Origin: Oceanibaculum indicum P24
GTDB lineage: Bacteria > Pseudomonadota > Alphaproteobacteria > Oceanibaculales > Oceanibaculaceae
Direction: 5' to 3'
Length of the DNA: 64,000 nt
Assembly: GCF_000299935.1 (NCBI RefSeq)
Contig: NZ_AMRL01000001.1
Coordinates: 186,001 to 250,000, forward strand
The translations under genes were made by a program, and so were the position numbers. Below are positions 51,961 through 60,201 of this stretch, one piece after another. Each line of letters starts with the position of its first letter. The first letter of the stretch is position 1. The notes under the pieces are model-generated. The model was not told the DNA's origin and ran no database searches. It was given only the letters and a program-made list of their open reading frames with translations.

Positions 51961-53508
51961 ATGACCAGCCTCCTCTCTACGGCCTTTCCGCTCACGGCCC
52001 TGGCGCCGCTGGTGCTCCTGGCGACGGCCCTGCCCTTTGCCTTCCGTTGCGGACGCCGCCCCGGGCGGCTGCCCCTGCTAGCCGAGGCGGCAAGCCTGGC
52101 GAGCCTGCTGCTGATACTGGGCGGTCTGGGGCAGCTGCTGGCCGACGGTCCGATAGAAGGGCTGGCGCTGGTCCGCCTCGATGCGATCAGCGTGACGCTG
52201 GCGCTTCTGGTCGCCTTCGTCGGCTGGGTCGTCATCCGCTATTCCCGCCGCTATCTCGATGGCGAGGCACGCGAGGGCCGGTTCCACGGGCTGGTGCTGG
52301 CCGCCATCGCGGCTGTCCTGCTGCTGGTGCAGGCCGCCAGCCTGTGGGTGCTGGCCGTATGCTTTATCGCTACCGGCCTCATCCTGCGTCAGCTGTTGCT
52401 GTTCTATCCGGAACGGGCGGAGGCACGGCGCGCCGCCGCCAAGTTCATCCGGGTCTGGAGCGCCGGCGATGCGGCGCTGGTGCTGGCGACGCTCCTGCTC
52501 TGGCTAAGCTTCGGCACGGCCGACATCGCCGTGCTGACGGCGGCCACCAACCTATCGACGCCTTCGGTCATCGCCGTGGGCCTGCTGGTGCTCGCGGCGG
52601 TGCTGAAGACGGCCGCCCTGCCGGTGCATGGCTGGCTGACCGAAGTGATGGAGGCACCGACGCCGGTTTCCGCGCTGCTGCATGCCGGCATCATCAATTC
52701 CGGCGGGGTGCTGCTGATCACCCTGTCCGGCCTGATGCAGGCCAGCCCCGGCGCGATGGCGGCGCTGGTGCTGATCGGCGGGGTCACTGCCCTGTTCGGG
52801 GCGCTGGTGATGTTGACGCAAAGCGCGGTGAAGACGGCGCTGGCCTGGTCCACCGTGGCGCAGATGGGCTTCATGCTGCTGCAATGCGGGCTGGGGCTCT
52901 GGCCGCTGGCGCTGCTGCATATCGTGGCGCATTCGCTGTACAAGGCGCATGCCTTCCTGTCCTCGGGCGGCGCGGTGCAGGCGGTGAATGCAATCCGCAA
53001 GCCCGGCCCGGTCGCCGTGCCGAATCTCGCGGCCGTCGCCCGGTCCTTCGCGCTGGCGCTGGTGCTGTATGTCGCGGTGGCGGCCGGGTTCACCCTGCTG
53101 CTGGGCGAGAAGTCGCCGCAGGCGCTGGCGCTTGGGGCGATGCTGATCTTCGGCGTGTCCTACCTGATCGCCCAGGGGCTGGCCGATGCCGCCCCCTGGT
53201 CGCTGACGCTGCGGACGGCCACCGCCTCGCTGGTAACCGCACTGGCCTATTTCGGCTTCCAGGTCGCCGCCCAGGCCGTGTGGGGGCCATGGCTGCCGCA
53301 AGCACCGGTCGCCGGGTCGCTGGAATGGGCGCTGATCGTGCTGGCGGTGCTGTCCTTCGGCCTTGTCGCCTTCGCGCAGGCGCTGTTCCCGCTCTGGGCG
53401 CATCACCCCTCGACCGCCGGGCTCCGGGTGCATCTGGCGAACGGGCTTTACCTGAATGCGCTTCTGGACCGCATGATCGGCGGCTTCCGGACCTCCAGCA
53501 ACGCCTGA
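51961..53508 (+). CDS. dabB: DAB inorganic carbon pump membrane subunit DabB
   Basis: 515-residue membrane protein of the NuoL/MrpA proton-channel superfamily, with about 13-14 hydrophobic helices. HGWLTEVMEAPTPVSALLHAG near residue 228 and STVAQMGFMLLQCG near 305 are core channel motifs. Taken alone it looks like complex I subunit L, but direct pairing with dabA identifies it as DabB. It uses the proton gradient to drive CO2 hydration by DabA. ATG at 51961 (GGAG six bases upstream) is preferred to the ATG at 51928. 15 bases from dabA. Confidence 0.9.
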   Translation: MTSLLSTAFPLTALAPLVLLATALPFAFRCGRRPGRLPLLAEAASLASLLLILGGLGQLLADGPIEGLALVRLDAISVTLALLVAFVGWVVIRYSRRYLDGEAREGRFHGLVLAAIAAVLLLVQAASLWVLAVCFIATGLILRQLLLFYPERAEARRAAAKFIRVWSAGDAALVLATLLLWLSFGTADIAVLTAATNLSTPSVIAVGLLVLAAVLKTAALPVHGWLTEVMEAPTPVSALLHAGIINSGGVLLITLSGLMQASPGAMAALVLIGGVTALFGALVMLTQSAVKTALAWSTVAQMGFMLLQCGLGLWPLALLHIVAHSLYKAHAFLSSGGAVQAVNAIRKPGPVAVPNLAAVARSFALALVLYVAVAAGFTLLLGEKSPQALALGAMLIFGVSYLIAQGLADAAPWSLTLRTATASLVTALAYFGFQVAAQAVWGPWLPQAPVAGSLEWALIVLAVLSFGLVAFAQALFPLWAHHPSTAGLRVHLANGLYLNALLDRMIGGFRTSSNA

Positions 53509-53523
53509 ACCGGGAGAGTTCCG

Positions 53524-55902
53524 ATGTTCCTGAAGCATCACCAGATCGCCCCCTCGCGGGCCGCGCAGCTCCTTGGGGCTGCCGAGGCGGCGGCACGCGC
53601 CATCCCGCCGGCCTTTCCGCTGGATGCGACCGTGGCGGTGAACCCCTTTCTCGGCCAGACGGGCGAGGATCTGGGGCAGGCCTCGGCCCGGCTCGCCCGC
53701 ACCGCCGGGATCAGCCTGACCCAGCCGCGCGCGGAACTGGCCCAGAAGGTGACGGCGGGCGAGATCACCGACGCAGACCTTTCGGCTGCGCTGGCCGCCT
53801 GCCCGGCGCCCGCGAAGCCGCGCGACCTGGCGGCGCTGAAGGCGGCGATGCGGGAGGCGGCCCCTGCCCCCGAGGCACTGCCGACCGTGGCGATGCTGGC
53901 CGCCCGTGCGACCGGAACCGACTGGCCCGCGATCATCGCCCGCAGCATCGGGCTCTGGGCGGCTGGCCATTTCGACCGGGGGCAGGCGCTCTGGTCGCCG
54001 CGTCCGGGCCATGGTGCCTTCGCCGCCTGGCGGGAATGGGCGACCCATGACCTGACGCCGGAGATTGCCGGGCTGGAAGGCTTCTGCGCCCATGTGGCCG
54101 AGGCGCCCGACAGCGCCGACCGGGCCATCCTGCGGGCCGCCGAGCGGCTGGACCTGCCGGCGGAAGCGGCGGAGACGGCCTTCCACCGGCTGCTGCTCGA
54201 TCTGGGCGGCTGGCCCCAGCATGCGCGCTGGCTGCTGTGGCAGGCCGAGTTGAAGGGCGGCACCGACACCACCCTGACCGACCTGCTGGCGATCCGGCTG
54301 GTCTGGGAAGAAGCGCTGCTGGCCCAAATTCCGGCGGTCGCCACCGACTGGCAGGCGACCGTGACGGCGCATGCCGCGCCACTGGTTCCGGCGCCGGATC
54401 AGCTGCTGGACGCCATCCTGCAGGACGCCGCCGAGCGCGCGCATCAGCGCCGGCTTGCCGGGCTGCTCTCCGGCCCGACGGCACAGCCGGGGCGCGCCAC
54501 GCTGCAGGCGGCCTTCTGCATCGATGTCCGCTCCGAAATCATCCGCCGGGCGCTGGAAAGCCAGGATCAGGGGATCGAGACACTGGGTTTCGCCGGCTTC
54601 TTCGGCCTGCCGGTCGCGCATCGGCCGGAAGGGACGGATGAGGCGCAGGCCCATCTGCCGGCCCTGCTGAACCCGGCGCTGACGACGACCAGCCATGGCG
54701 ACACGCAGCAGGAAACGGCAACGCGGATCGCGGCACGCGCGCGGCGGGCCTGGGGTCGGTTCCGGCAGGCGGCAGTCTCCTCCTTCGCCTTCGTCGAGGC
54801 GGCGGGCCCGGCCTATGGCGGCAAGCTGATCCGCGATGCGCTGGGGCTGGGCGGACAGCCCACCTCCCCGCAGCGGCTGCCACGGTTCGAGGATGGGCTG
54901 ACGGCAGCGCAGAAGGCGCAGACGGCCGCCGCTGTTCTGCGCGCGATGAGCCTGACCGAAGACCATGCAAGGCTGGTGCTGCTGGTCGGCCACGGCGCCA
55001 CTGTGACCAACAATCCGCACCAGAGCGCCTATCATTGCGGTGCCTGCAGCGGCCAGACCGGCGAGGTTTCCGCGCGCCTGCTCGCCGCCTTGCTGAATGA
55101 CCCGGAGACCAGGGCCAGCCTGCCCGCGCTGGGGATTACGCTGCCGCAGGACACTTTGTTCGTCGCCGGCCTGCACGACACGGTGACGGACAGCGTCACG
55201 CTGTACCGCGACAGCGAGGCGCCCGGCCATGCGGACCTCCTGAAGCAGGCGGAAGCCTGGCTCGCCGCCGCCGGACGGCAGGCCCGGGCCGAGCGTGCCC
55301 TGCGGCTGCCCGGTGCTGCCGGCGAAAACCTTGCCGGTCGCGCGGCGGACTGGGCCGAGGTACGGCCGGAATGGGGCCTTGCCGGCTGCGGCGCCTTCAT
55401 CGCCGCGCCCCGGACCGTGACGGCGGGGCGTGACCTTGAAGGCCGGGCCTTCCTGCACAGCTATGACTGGCGGCAGGACAGGGGCTTCGCGACGCTGGAA
55501 CTGATCCTGACCGCGCCGGTCGTGGTGGCCAGCTGGATCAGCCTGCAATATTACGGCTCGACCGTCGCGCCAGAGACCTTCGGCGGCGGCAACAAGCTGA
55601 TCCACAATGTCGTCAGCGGCATCGGTGTCGTCGAGGGCAATGGCGGGCTGCTGCGCCCCGGGCTGCCGGTCCAGACCGTGCATGATGGCGAGAAGCCCGC
55701 GCATGAGGCGCTGCGCCTGTCAGTGCTGGTCGAGGCACCCGCCGAGGCGATCACCGACATCCTGCGCCGGCATGACGGGGTACGGCAGCTGTTCGACAAT
55801 GGCTGGCTGCACCTGCTGGCGCTGGAGGACGGCCGGATCACGAGACGCTATCGCCCCGGCCTCACCTGGGAGGCTTTTGCGGGCCAGCCGGCGCGGCCTT
55901 AG
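53524..55902 (+). CDS. dabA: DAB inorganic carbon pump subunit DabA (DUF2309)
   Basis: 792-residue cytoplasmic, membrane-attached protein. It is a beta-carbonic-anhydrase-like enzyme that converts CO2 to bicarbonate one way. Expected zinc residues can be placed: Cys332 and Asp334 in [10 protein letters not shown], His490 in [16 protein letters not shown] and Cys505 in [12 protein letters not shown]. The N-terminal [20 protein letters not shown] is family-typical. GAGAGTT precedes the ATG. With DabB it concentrates dissolved inorganic carbon. Stop overlaps by 3-4 bases that of the convergent gene. Confidence 0.93.
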   Translation: MFLKHHQIAPSRAAQLLGAAEAAARAIPPAFPLDATVAVNPFLGQTGEDLGQASARLARTAGISLTQPRAELAQKVTAGEITDADLSAALAACPAPAKPRDLAALKAAMREAAPAPEALPTVAMLAARATGTDWPAIIARSIGLWAAGHFDRGQALWSPRPGHGAFAAWREWATHDLTPEIAGLEGFCAHVAEAPDSADRAILRAAERLDLPAEAAETAFHRLLLDLGGWPQHARWLLWQAELKGGTDTTLTDLLAIRLVWEEALLAQIPAVATDWQATVTAHAAPLVPAPDQLLDAILQDAAERAHQRRLAGLLSGPTAQPGRATLQAAFCIDVRSEIIRRALESQDQGIETLGFAGFFGLPVAHRPEGTDEAQAHLPALLNPALTTTSHGDTQQETATRIAARARRAWGRFRQAAVSSFAFVEAAGPAYGGKLIRDALGLGGQPTSPQRLPRFEDGLTAAQKAQTAAAVLRAMSLTEDHARLVLLVGHGATVTNNPHQSAYHCGACSGQTGEVSARLLAALLNDPETRASLPALGITLPQDTLFVAGLHDTVTDSVTLYRDSEAPGHADLLKQAEAWLAAAGRQARAERALRLPGAAGENLAGRAADWAEVRPEWGLAGCGAFIAAPRTVTAGRDLEGRAFLHSYDWRQDRGFATLELILTAPVVVASWISLQYYGSTVAPETFGGGNKLIHNVVSGIGVVEGNGGLLRPGLPVQTVHDGEKPAHEALRLSVLVEAPAEAITDILRRHDGVRQLFDNGWLHLLALEDGRITRRYRPGLTWEAFAGQPARP

Positions 55903-56795
55903 GCCTGCGAATAGGCGCTGGCGATCAGCGGCGCCAGTTCGGACGGCGTCACGTTGATCAAGCCGGGCTCACCGGCATTCAGGAATACATGCGCCTTCGC
56001 GCCGAAGATCGCCGCCTGCTCAGCGGCAAGCCCGGCAGTCAGGGCCATGCCCCCTATCGCTTCCGGACTGTTGGGATGATAGCCGCTGACCTCCCGCAGC
56101 GTATCGAAGGGCACGGCATCGGCGCGCAGGGCGATCAGCTTGCAGGAAGACGGGCGCATTTCCAGATCCTGGACCGCCGCACCGCTCAGGATGCCATAGA
56201 GCATGCGGGCAGGCGCCGGCGGAATCTGCAGGCAAAAATCGATGAAAATCTCGTCCTCTTCATTGATGGCCGTGACCCGCACGCTGCGGCCAATCCGCTG
56301 CATGGCCCCGGTGACCGCCAGACGGCCAGCCGGCAGATATTCCTCATAATGCACGCCGATCCCCTGCGTGGCATCTGGGGTCAAGGTCAGAATGCCCGCC
56401 AACAGGCAATCGCGCCGGCCAGGCGCCCAGGCCCTGGCAATCGCCAGGAAACGGCCCGCCAGATAGGTCGGCAGACGCAAAGCGACGCCTAGGGCCGCAG
56501 GCGCCACCTCCGCCGGCAATGGCCCCCGCCGGGCCTCTATCAGGGCGCGGAACTCGCCGATGGTGCTGTTCCGAACCGCCTCGCCGGGCACATCCAGATC
56601 CAGCAACCGGGCAATATCCTCGAACACCGACATGTCGCGCGGACTGGAGCGCCCCTGCAGCCATTTGTAGGCGCGTTGCGGATCGTAGCCGGTGTGCGGA
56701 TTCAGCGCCTTGAAACGGGCATACATTTCCTTCTGGGTCGCGCAGCCGGTGACGATCTGAATCAGGCGAAGCTTCTGCGGAAAATCGATGCTCAT
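55899..56795 (-). CDS. Uncharacterised protein with HTH-like N terminus
   Basis: 298-residue protein that I do not recognise. The first 70 residues ([60 protein letters not shown]) look like a helix-turn-helix DNA-binding domain of XRE or related kind. The rest (about 100-290) is a mixed domain without Cys clusters or membrane helices. ATG at 56795 is preferred to 56852 for position, though its RBS is weak. It faces the RTX protein gene across an AT-rich 349-base region and may regulate it. Convergent overlap with dabA. Confidence 0.6.
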   Translation of the reverse strand: MSIDFPQKLRLIQIVTGCATQKEMYARFKALNPHTGYDPQRAYKWLQGRSSPRDMSVFEDIARLLDLDVPGEAVRNSTIGEFRALIEARRGPLPAEVAPAALGVALRLPTYLAGRFLAIARAWAPGRRDCLLAGILTLTPDATQGIGVHYEEYLPAGRLAVTGAMQRIGRSVRVTAINEEDEIFIDFCLQIPPAPARMLYGILSGAAVQDLEMRPSSCKLIALRADAVPFDTLREVSGYHPNSPEAIGGMALTAGLAAEQAAIFGAKAHVFLNAGEPGLINVTPSELAPLIASAYSQA

Positions 56796-57144
56796 CAGGC
56801 TTTGGCGTTGCGGGCAAGGCGCTGGCGGAACCAGCGAAACGGCAATTTCCAATTTCCATTCATTGGAAGATCAAACTTGCGGCTCATGAAGCAGAATTCA
56901 AGCGCAACCCGCCAATCGCCTTTCAGGGATAATACATAATTTGCGAAATCGCCCAGAATGAAAGGCGATTCGCATCATTTGAATATCAGACAGAAAAATC
57001 AAATTAGACGGAAATTACAGATAGGCATCATTCGGCAGATTGGAATTTTCGTCTTTTTTGGAAGTCGGGTTTCCTTATCGGGTTTCCTCCCCCATGGGTT
57101 CCGCAACCGCGCACTTAGAGCTGCGTCCAAGGAGAGGCGGAATC
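56796..57144. other. AT-rich divergent region upstream of the RTX protein gene
   Basis: 349 bases that are clearly AT-rich against GC-rich flanks. They hold a perfect 12-bp inverted repeat (listed) and the RBS GGAGAGG of the RTX gene. No convincing small ORF. Confidence 0.6.
56914..56970. repeat. Perfect 12-bp inverted repeat AATCGCCTTTCA/TGAAAGGCGATT
   Basis: Arms at 56914-56925 and 56959-56970, separated by 33 AT-rich bases. Position between an HTH-like gene and the RTX protein gene suggests a paired operator; the arm spacing is about four and a half helical turns, centre to centre. Confidence 0.7.
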
Positions 57145-59370
57145 ATGGCAGTTGTGACTGTTAGCAATGATCAGACCGGCACAAACGGTGCCAATGGGTC
57201 GAGTTTTACCGGTACAGTAGGCAACGCCGGTGCCGACGGTGACGATTCGCTCTCTATCGCGTCTAATTCCCTTCTGATTACGAGCGCTGGTGCGCGCAGC
57301 GGCGGCGATGGCGGCAATGGCCGCGGGCTGGTTGCCGGCGATGCAAAGAGCAACATCAGCACCACCTCGGGCATCAATGGCAATGTCACCGATCTAACCA
57401 CCCTTGCCGACATCAACAACGGCGACAGCTTCCAAATCACCATCGATGGCGTCGTGAAGACGATCACGATCAATACCGGTGACAACCTTTTGGACGTCGC
57501 CGCCAAGATCAAGGTCGAATTCACGAACATCGCCGCCAGCGCCACGACGACCGGCACCAACGACACGCTGACCATCGGCCAGGACACCAGTGTCATCGAA
57601 ACCATCACTTTGGCGGACGTCACTGATACGCCGCTGTCGGCGCTGGGCTTTGTCAGTCTGCCCGGCACTATCACGCCCCTGTTCGAGGATGGCGGCGCCG
57701 GCGGTGATGGAGGGGATGGGATACAATCGAGTACAGCCAACTCCACTATCGAGAATCAAGGCACAGTCCGCGGCGGCGATGGCGGCAATGGCGGCGGCAC
57801 ATTGTTTCGCGACGGCACTGGTGGAGCCGGCGGCAATGGCGGTGTGGGGTTAAACTGCGTCCCAGGCCACTCCTCGACTCCAATCACCAATTCCGGCACG
57901 ATCCAGGGTGGGGCCGGTGGCGAAGGGGGAAGCGGCGGCGTCGATGGTGATGACGGCGCGCATGGCACGGGCGGCGCCGGCATCATCTGCGCCGGCCAGG
58001 CCTTGACCAACAGCGGTACGATCATCGGCGGGCTGGGTGGTGACGGCACGACCCGCGCCAACGCCATCGAATTCACCGACGGCGTCAACAAGCTGACACT
58101 GGAATCCGGCTCGGTCATCACCGGCAATATCGCCAATGCCGGCACGCTGCAACTCTCCAGCGCTATCGCCATGACGATGGCAAATGTATTCACCGGCACC
58201 GGCTCGCTATACAAAATCGGCACCGGCACGCTGACGCTGAGCGGCGCCAACACCTATACCGGCACGACGATGATCTCGGCCGGCACGCTGGCGGTGACGG
58301 GATCGCTGGCCGCCGGCTCCGCCGTCACCGTGGCATCCGGCGGCACGCTGGGCGGTACCGGCATGGTGGCTGGCACCGTCACCGTACAGAGCGGCGGCAC
58401 CATCGCGGCGGGCAGCAGCCCCGGCACGCTGAAGACCGGCGACCTGACCCTGCTGGCCGGCGGCACCGCCAGCTTCGAGCTGGATGGCACCACCGCCGGT
58501 ACCCAGCATGACCAGATCGACGTCACCGGCACGGTCGATCTCGGCGGCGCCACCCTGTCGCTCGATCTAGGCTACACACCGACTGACGGCGACAGCTATA
58601 TCATCATCGAGAATGACGGGGTGGATGTCGTCACCGGTACCTTCTCCGGCCTCGCCGAAGGCGCCAGCCTGTCCTCCGGCGGCTACAGCTTCAAGATCAG
58701 CTATGCTGGCGGCGACGGCAATGATGTGGTGCTGACGGCCAGTGCTATTGCTGTCCCGCCGCCGCCCCCGCCGCCGCCCGATCCCGACAAGGTGACCATC
58801 CATAACGGGCCGGAGCCGATCGAACTGATTGGCGGCGGCGGCGCTGACATCCTGACCGGCAATATCGGCAATGACACGATCAGCGGCGGCGCCGGCAACG
58901 ACATCCTTTCCGGCCGCGGTGGCAACGACATCATCGATATGAGCGGCGGCGGCGACAACTGGGCGCAGGGCAATGAGGGCAGCGACACCATCATCGGCGG
59001 CCAGGGCAGCGACACGATCCGCGGCGGCAAAGGTCACGATTCCATCGCCGGCGGCGGTGGCGACGATGTGCTCTATTCCGGCATGGGCAACGACACGCTG
59101 ACCGGCGGTGCCGGCGCGGACAAATTCTTCCTGAAGGGTTTCAACCCGGCCTTCCCGAATGCCGTGCTGACGCCCACCATCACAGACTTTGAGCAGGGCG
59201 TGGATGTGCTGGCGGTGGAGAATGCGACACTGGCGGAGCTGGAGGCCGCCATCGCCAGCCAGACGGTGACCGATGCCGGCGTGGTGCTGACCGTCGCTGG
59301 TGCGACCATCACCCTGCTCGGCATCAGCCAGCTCACCGCCGCCGATATCGACGCCGGCTTCTATGGATAG
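57145..59370 (+). CDS. Large RTX / beta-strand-repeat secreted protein
   Basis: 741-residue protein, probably exported by type I secretion. In order: a Gly-rich start; residues about 85-170 with FQITIDGVVKTITINTGDNL and LDVAAKIK, similar to the IN motif of flagellins and hook proteins; Gly/Asp-rich low-complexity blocks (GGAGGDGGD) to about 320; autotransporter-type beta-strand repeat (TGTGSLYKIGTGTLTLSG, NTYTGTTMISAGTLAVTG) to about 535; an eight-proline linker near 540; RTX calcium repeats 559-662; and a C-terminal module like that of the metalloprotease at 40589. No N-terminal signal peptide and no beta-barrel. RBS GGAGAGG. Likely adhesin or surface matrix protein. Confidence 0.85.
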   Translation: MAVVTVSNDQTGTNGANGSSFTGTVGNAGADGDDSLSIASNSLLITSAGARSGGDGGNGRGLVAGDAKSNISTTSGINGNVTDLTTLADINNGDSFQITIDGVVKTITINTGDNLLDVAAKIKVEFTNIAASATTTGTNDTLTIGQDTSVIETITLADVTDTPLSALGFVSLPGTITPLFEDGGAGGDGGDGIQSSTANSTIENQGTVRGGDGGNGGGTLFRDGTGGAGGNGGVGLNCVPGHSSTPITNSGTIQGGAGGEGGSGGVDGDDGAHGTGGAGIICAGQALTNSGTIIGGLGGDGTTRANAIEFTDGVNKLTLESGSVITGNIANAGTLQLSSAIAMTMANVFTGTGSLYKIGTGTLTLSGANTYTGTTMISAGTLAVTGSLAAGSAVTVASGGTLGGTGMVAGTVTVQSGGTIAAGSSPGTLKTGDLTLLAGGTASFELDGTTAGTQHDQIDVTGTVDLGGATLSLDLGYTPTDGDSYIIIENDGVDVVTGTFSGLAEGASLSSGGYSFKISYAGGDGNDVVLTASAIAVPPPPPPPPDPDKVTIHNGPEPIELIGGGGADILTGNIGNDTISGGAGNDILSGRGGNDIIDMSGGGDNWAQGNEGSDTIIGGQGSDTIRGGKGHDSIAGGGGDDVLYSGMGNDTLTGGAGADKFFLKGFNPAFPNAVLTPTITDFEQGVDVLAVENATLAELEAAIASQTVTDAGVVLTVAGATITLLGISQLTAADIDAGFYG

Positions 59371-59373
59371 GCG

Positions 59374-59985
59374 CTAGGGTCGCTCCGCCCCGGCTGGGCC
59401 GGTCACGGTGACATCGAGATCGCGCACCAGCCCGTCCGACAGGCCATAGATCCAGCCATGGATGGCAAGGTCCTGGCCACGCTCCCAGGCATCGCGCACG
59501 GTGACGGTCGCCGCGACATTGCCGACCTGGCGGATGACATTGTACTCGCACAGCGCGTTCGCCCGGTCATCGGGGTTGCCGATGGCCTCCAGCCGCTCGG
59601 CATGCTGGCGCTGTACCTCGCGCACCGGCTCCAGCCAGTGATCGACGATGCCGTGCTTCTCGCGCTTCAGCGTGGCCCGGATGCCGCCGCAGCCATAATG
59701 GCCGCAGACGATGATGTGGCGCACCTTCAGCGCATTCACCGCAAAGGCCAGCACCGACAGGAAGTTGATGTCGGTCGGGATCGCCAGATTGGCGATGTTG
59801 CGATGCACGAACAGCTCGCCCGGGTCCAGCCCGACGATCTCGTTCGCCGGCACCCGGCTGTCGGCGCAGCCGATCCACAGGAACTCCGGCGATTGCTGCG
59901 CGGCCAGCCGGCGGAAATAGTCGGGATCGCCCTTCTGCCGGTTGACCGACCAGGCGAGGTTGTTCTGGATCAGCCGGCCGATCAC
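59374..59985 (-). CDS. can: Beta-class carbonic anhydrase
   Basis: 203-residue zinc enzyme. Zinc ligands lie in IGCADSRVP near residue 39 (Cys; Asp-Arg pair in the same motif) and CGHYGCGGI near 95 (His and Cys). VHRNIANL and WIYGLSDG are family-typical. It hydrates CO2 to bicarbonate reversibly. The DabA/DabB pump is 3.5 kb away, so the two may work on the same carbon pool. Convergent with the RTX gene, 3 bases apart. ATG at 59985. Confidence 0.95.
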   Translation of the reverse strand: MIGRLIQNNLAWSVNRQKGDPDYFRRLAAQQSPEFLWIGCADSRVPANEIVGLDPGELFVHRNIANLAIPTDINFLSVLAFAVNALKVRHIIVCGHYGCGGIRATLKREKHGIVDHWLEPVREVQRQHAERLEAIGNPDDRANALCEYNVIRQVGNVAATVTVRDAWERGQDLAIHGWIYGLSDGLVRDLDVTVTGPAGAERP

Positions 59986-60201
59986 AGCCCCTGCTCCCCG
60001 CCGGGCGTGTGAACGGCTTTGTCGGAGTCGATAGGCACCAGCACCTCACGGGCAACGCAAGCACATACCGGCAGCATGCGGCCAGCCGGTCAATGAGGCT
60101 GCACCCTACCCGCTGGCACGGAGGGCACGCCAGCATGAATTGCCCGCTGCCGCCGCCACTGGAAACACTCCTGTCGCGGCGGCAGGCAGTTTGTCAGGCC
60201 C

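Noticed and set aside
51961-53508. Complex I subunit NuoL or Mrp antiporter subunit
   Set aside because: Sequence alone would allow it, but it stands directly before dabA with no other complex I or Mrp genes, which identifies DabB.
52552-55704. Long minus-strand open frame antisense to dabB and dabA
   Set aside because: Antisense shadow with no recognisable domains, no RBS and atypical composition.
56941-57144. Alternative early starts of the RTX protein (from 57040)
   Set aside because: The upstream segment is AT-rich, has no RBS and gives an unlikely peptide, whereas 57145 has GGAGAGG.
57145-59370. Type V autotransporter
   Set aside because: It has autotransporter-type strand repeats but no signal peptide and no C-terminal beta-barrel; the end is RTX plus a T1SS-type module.
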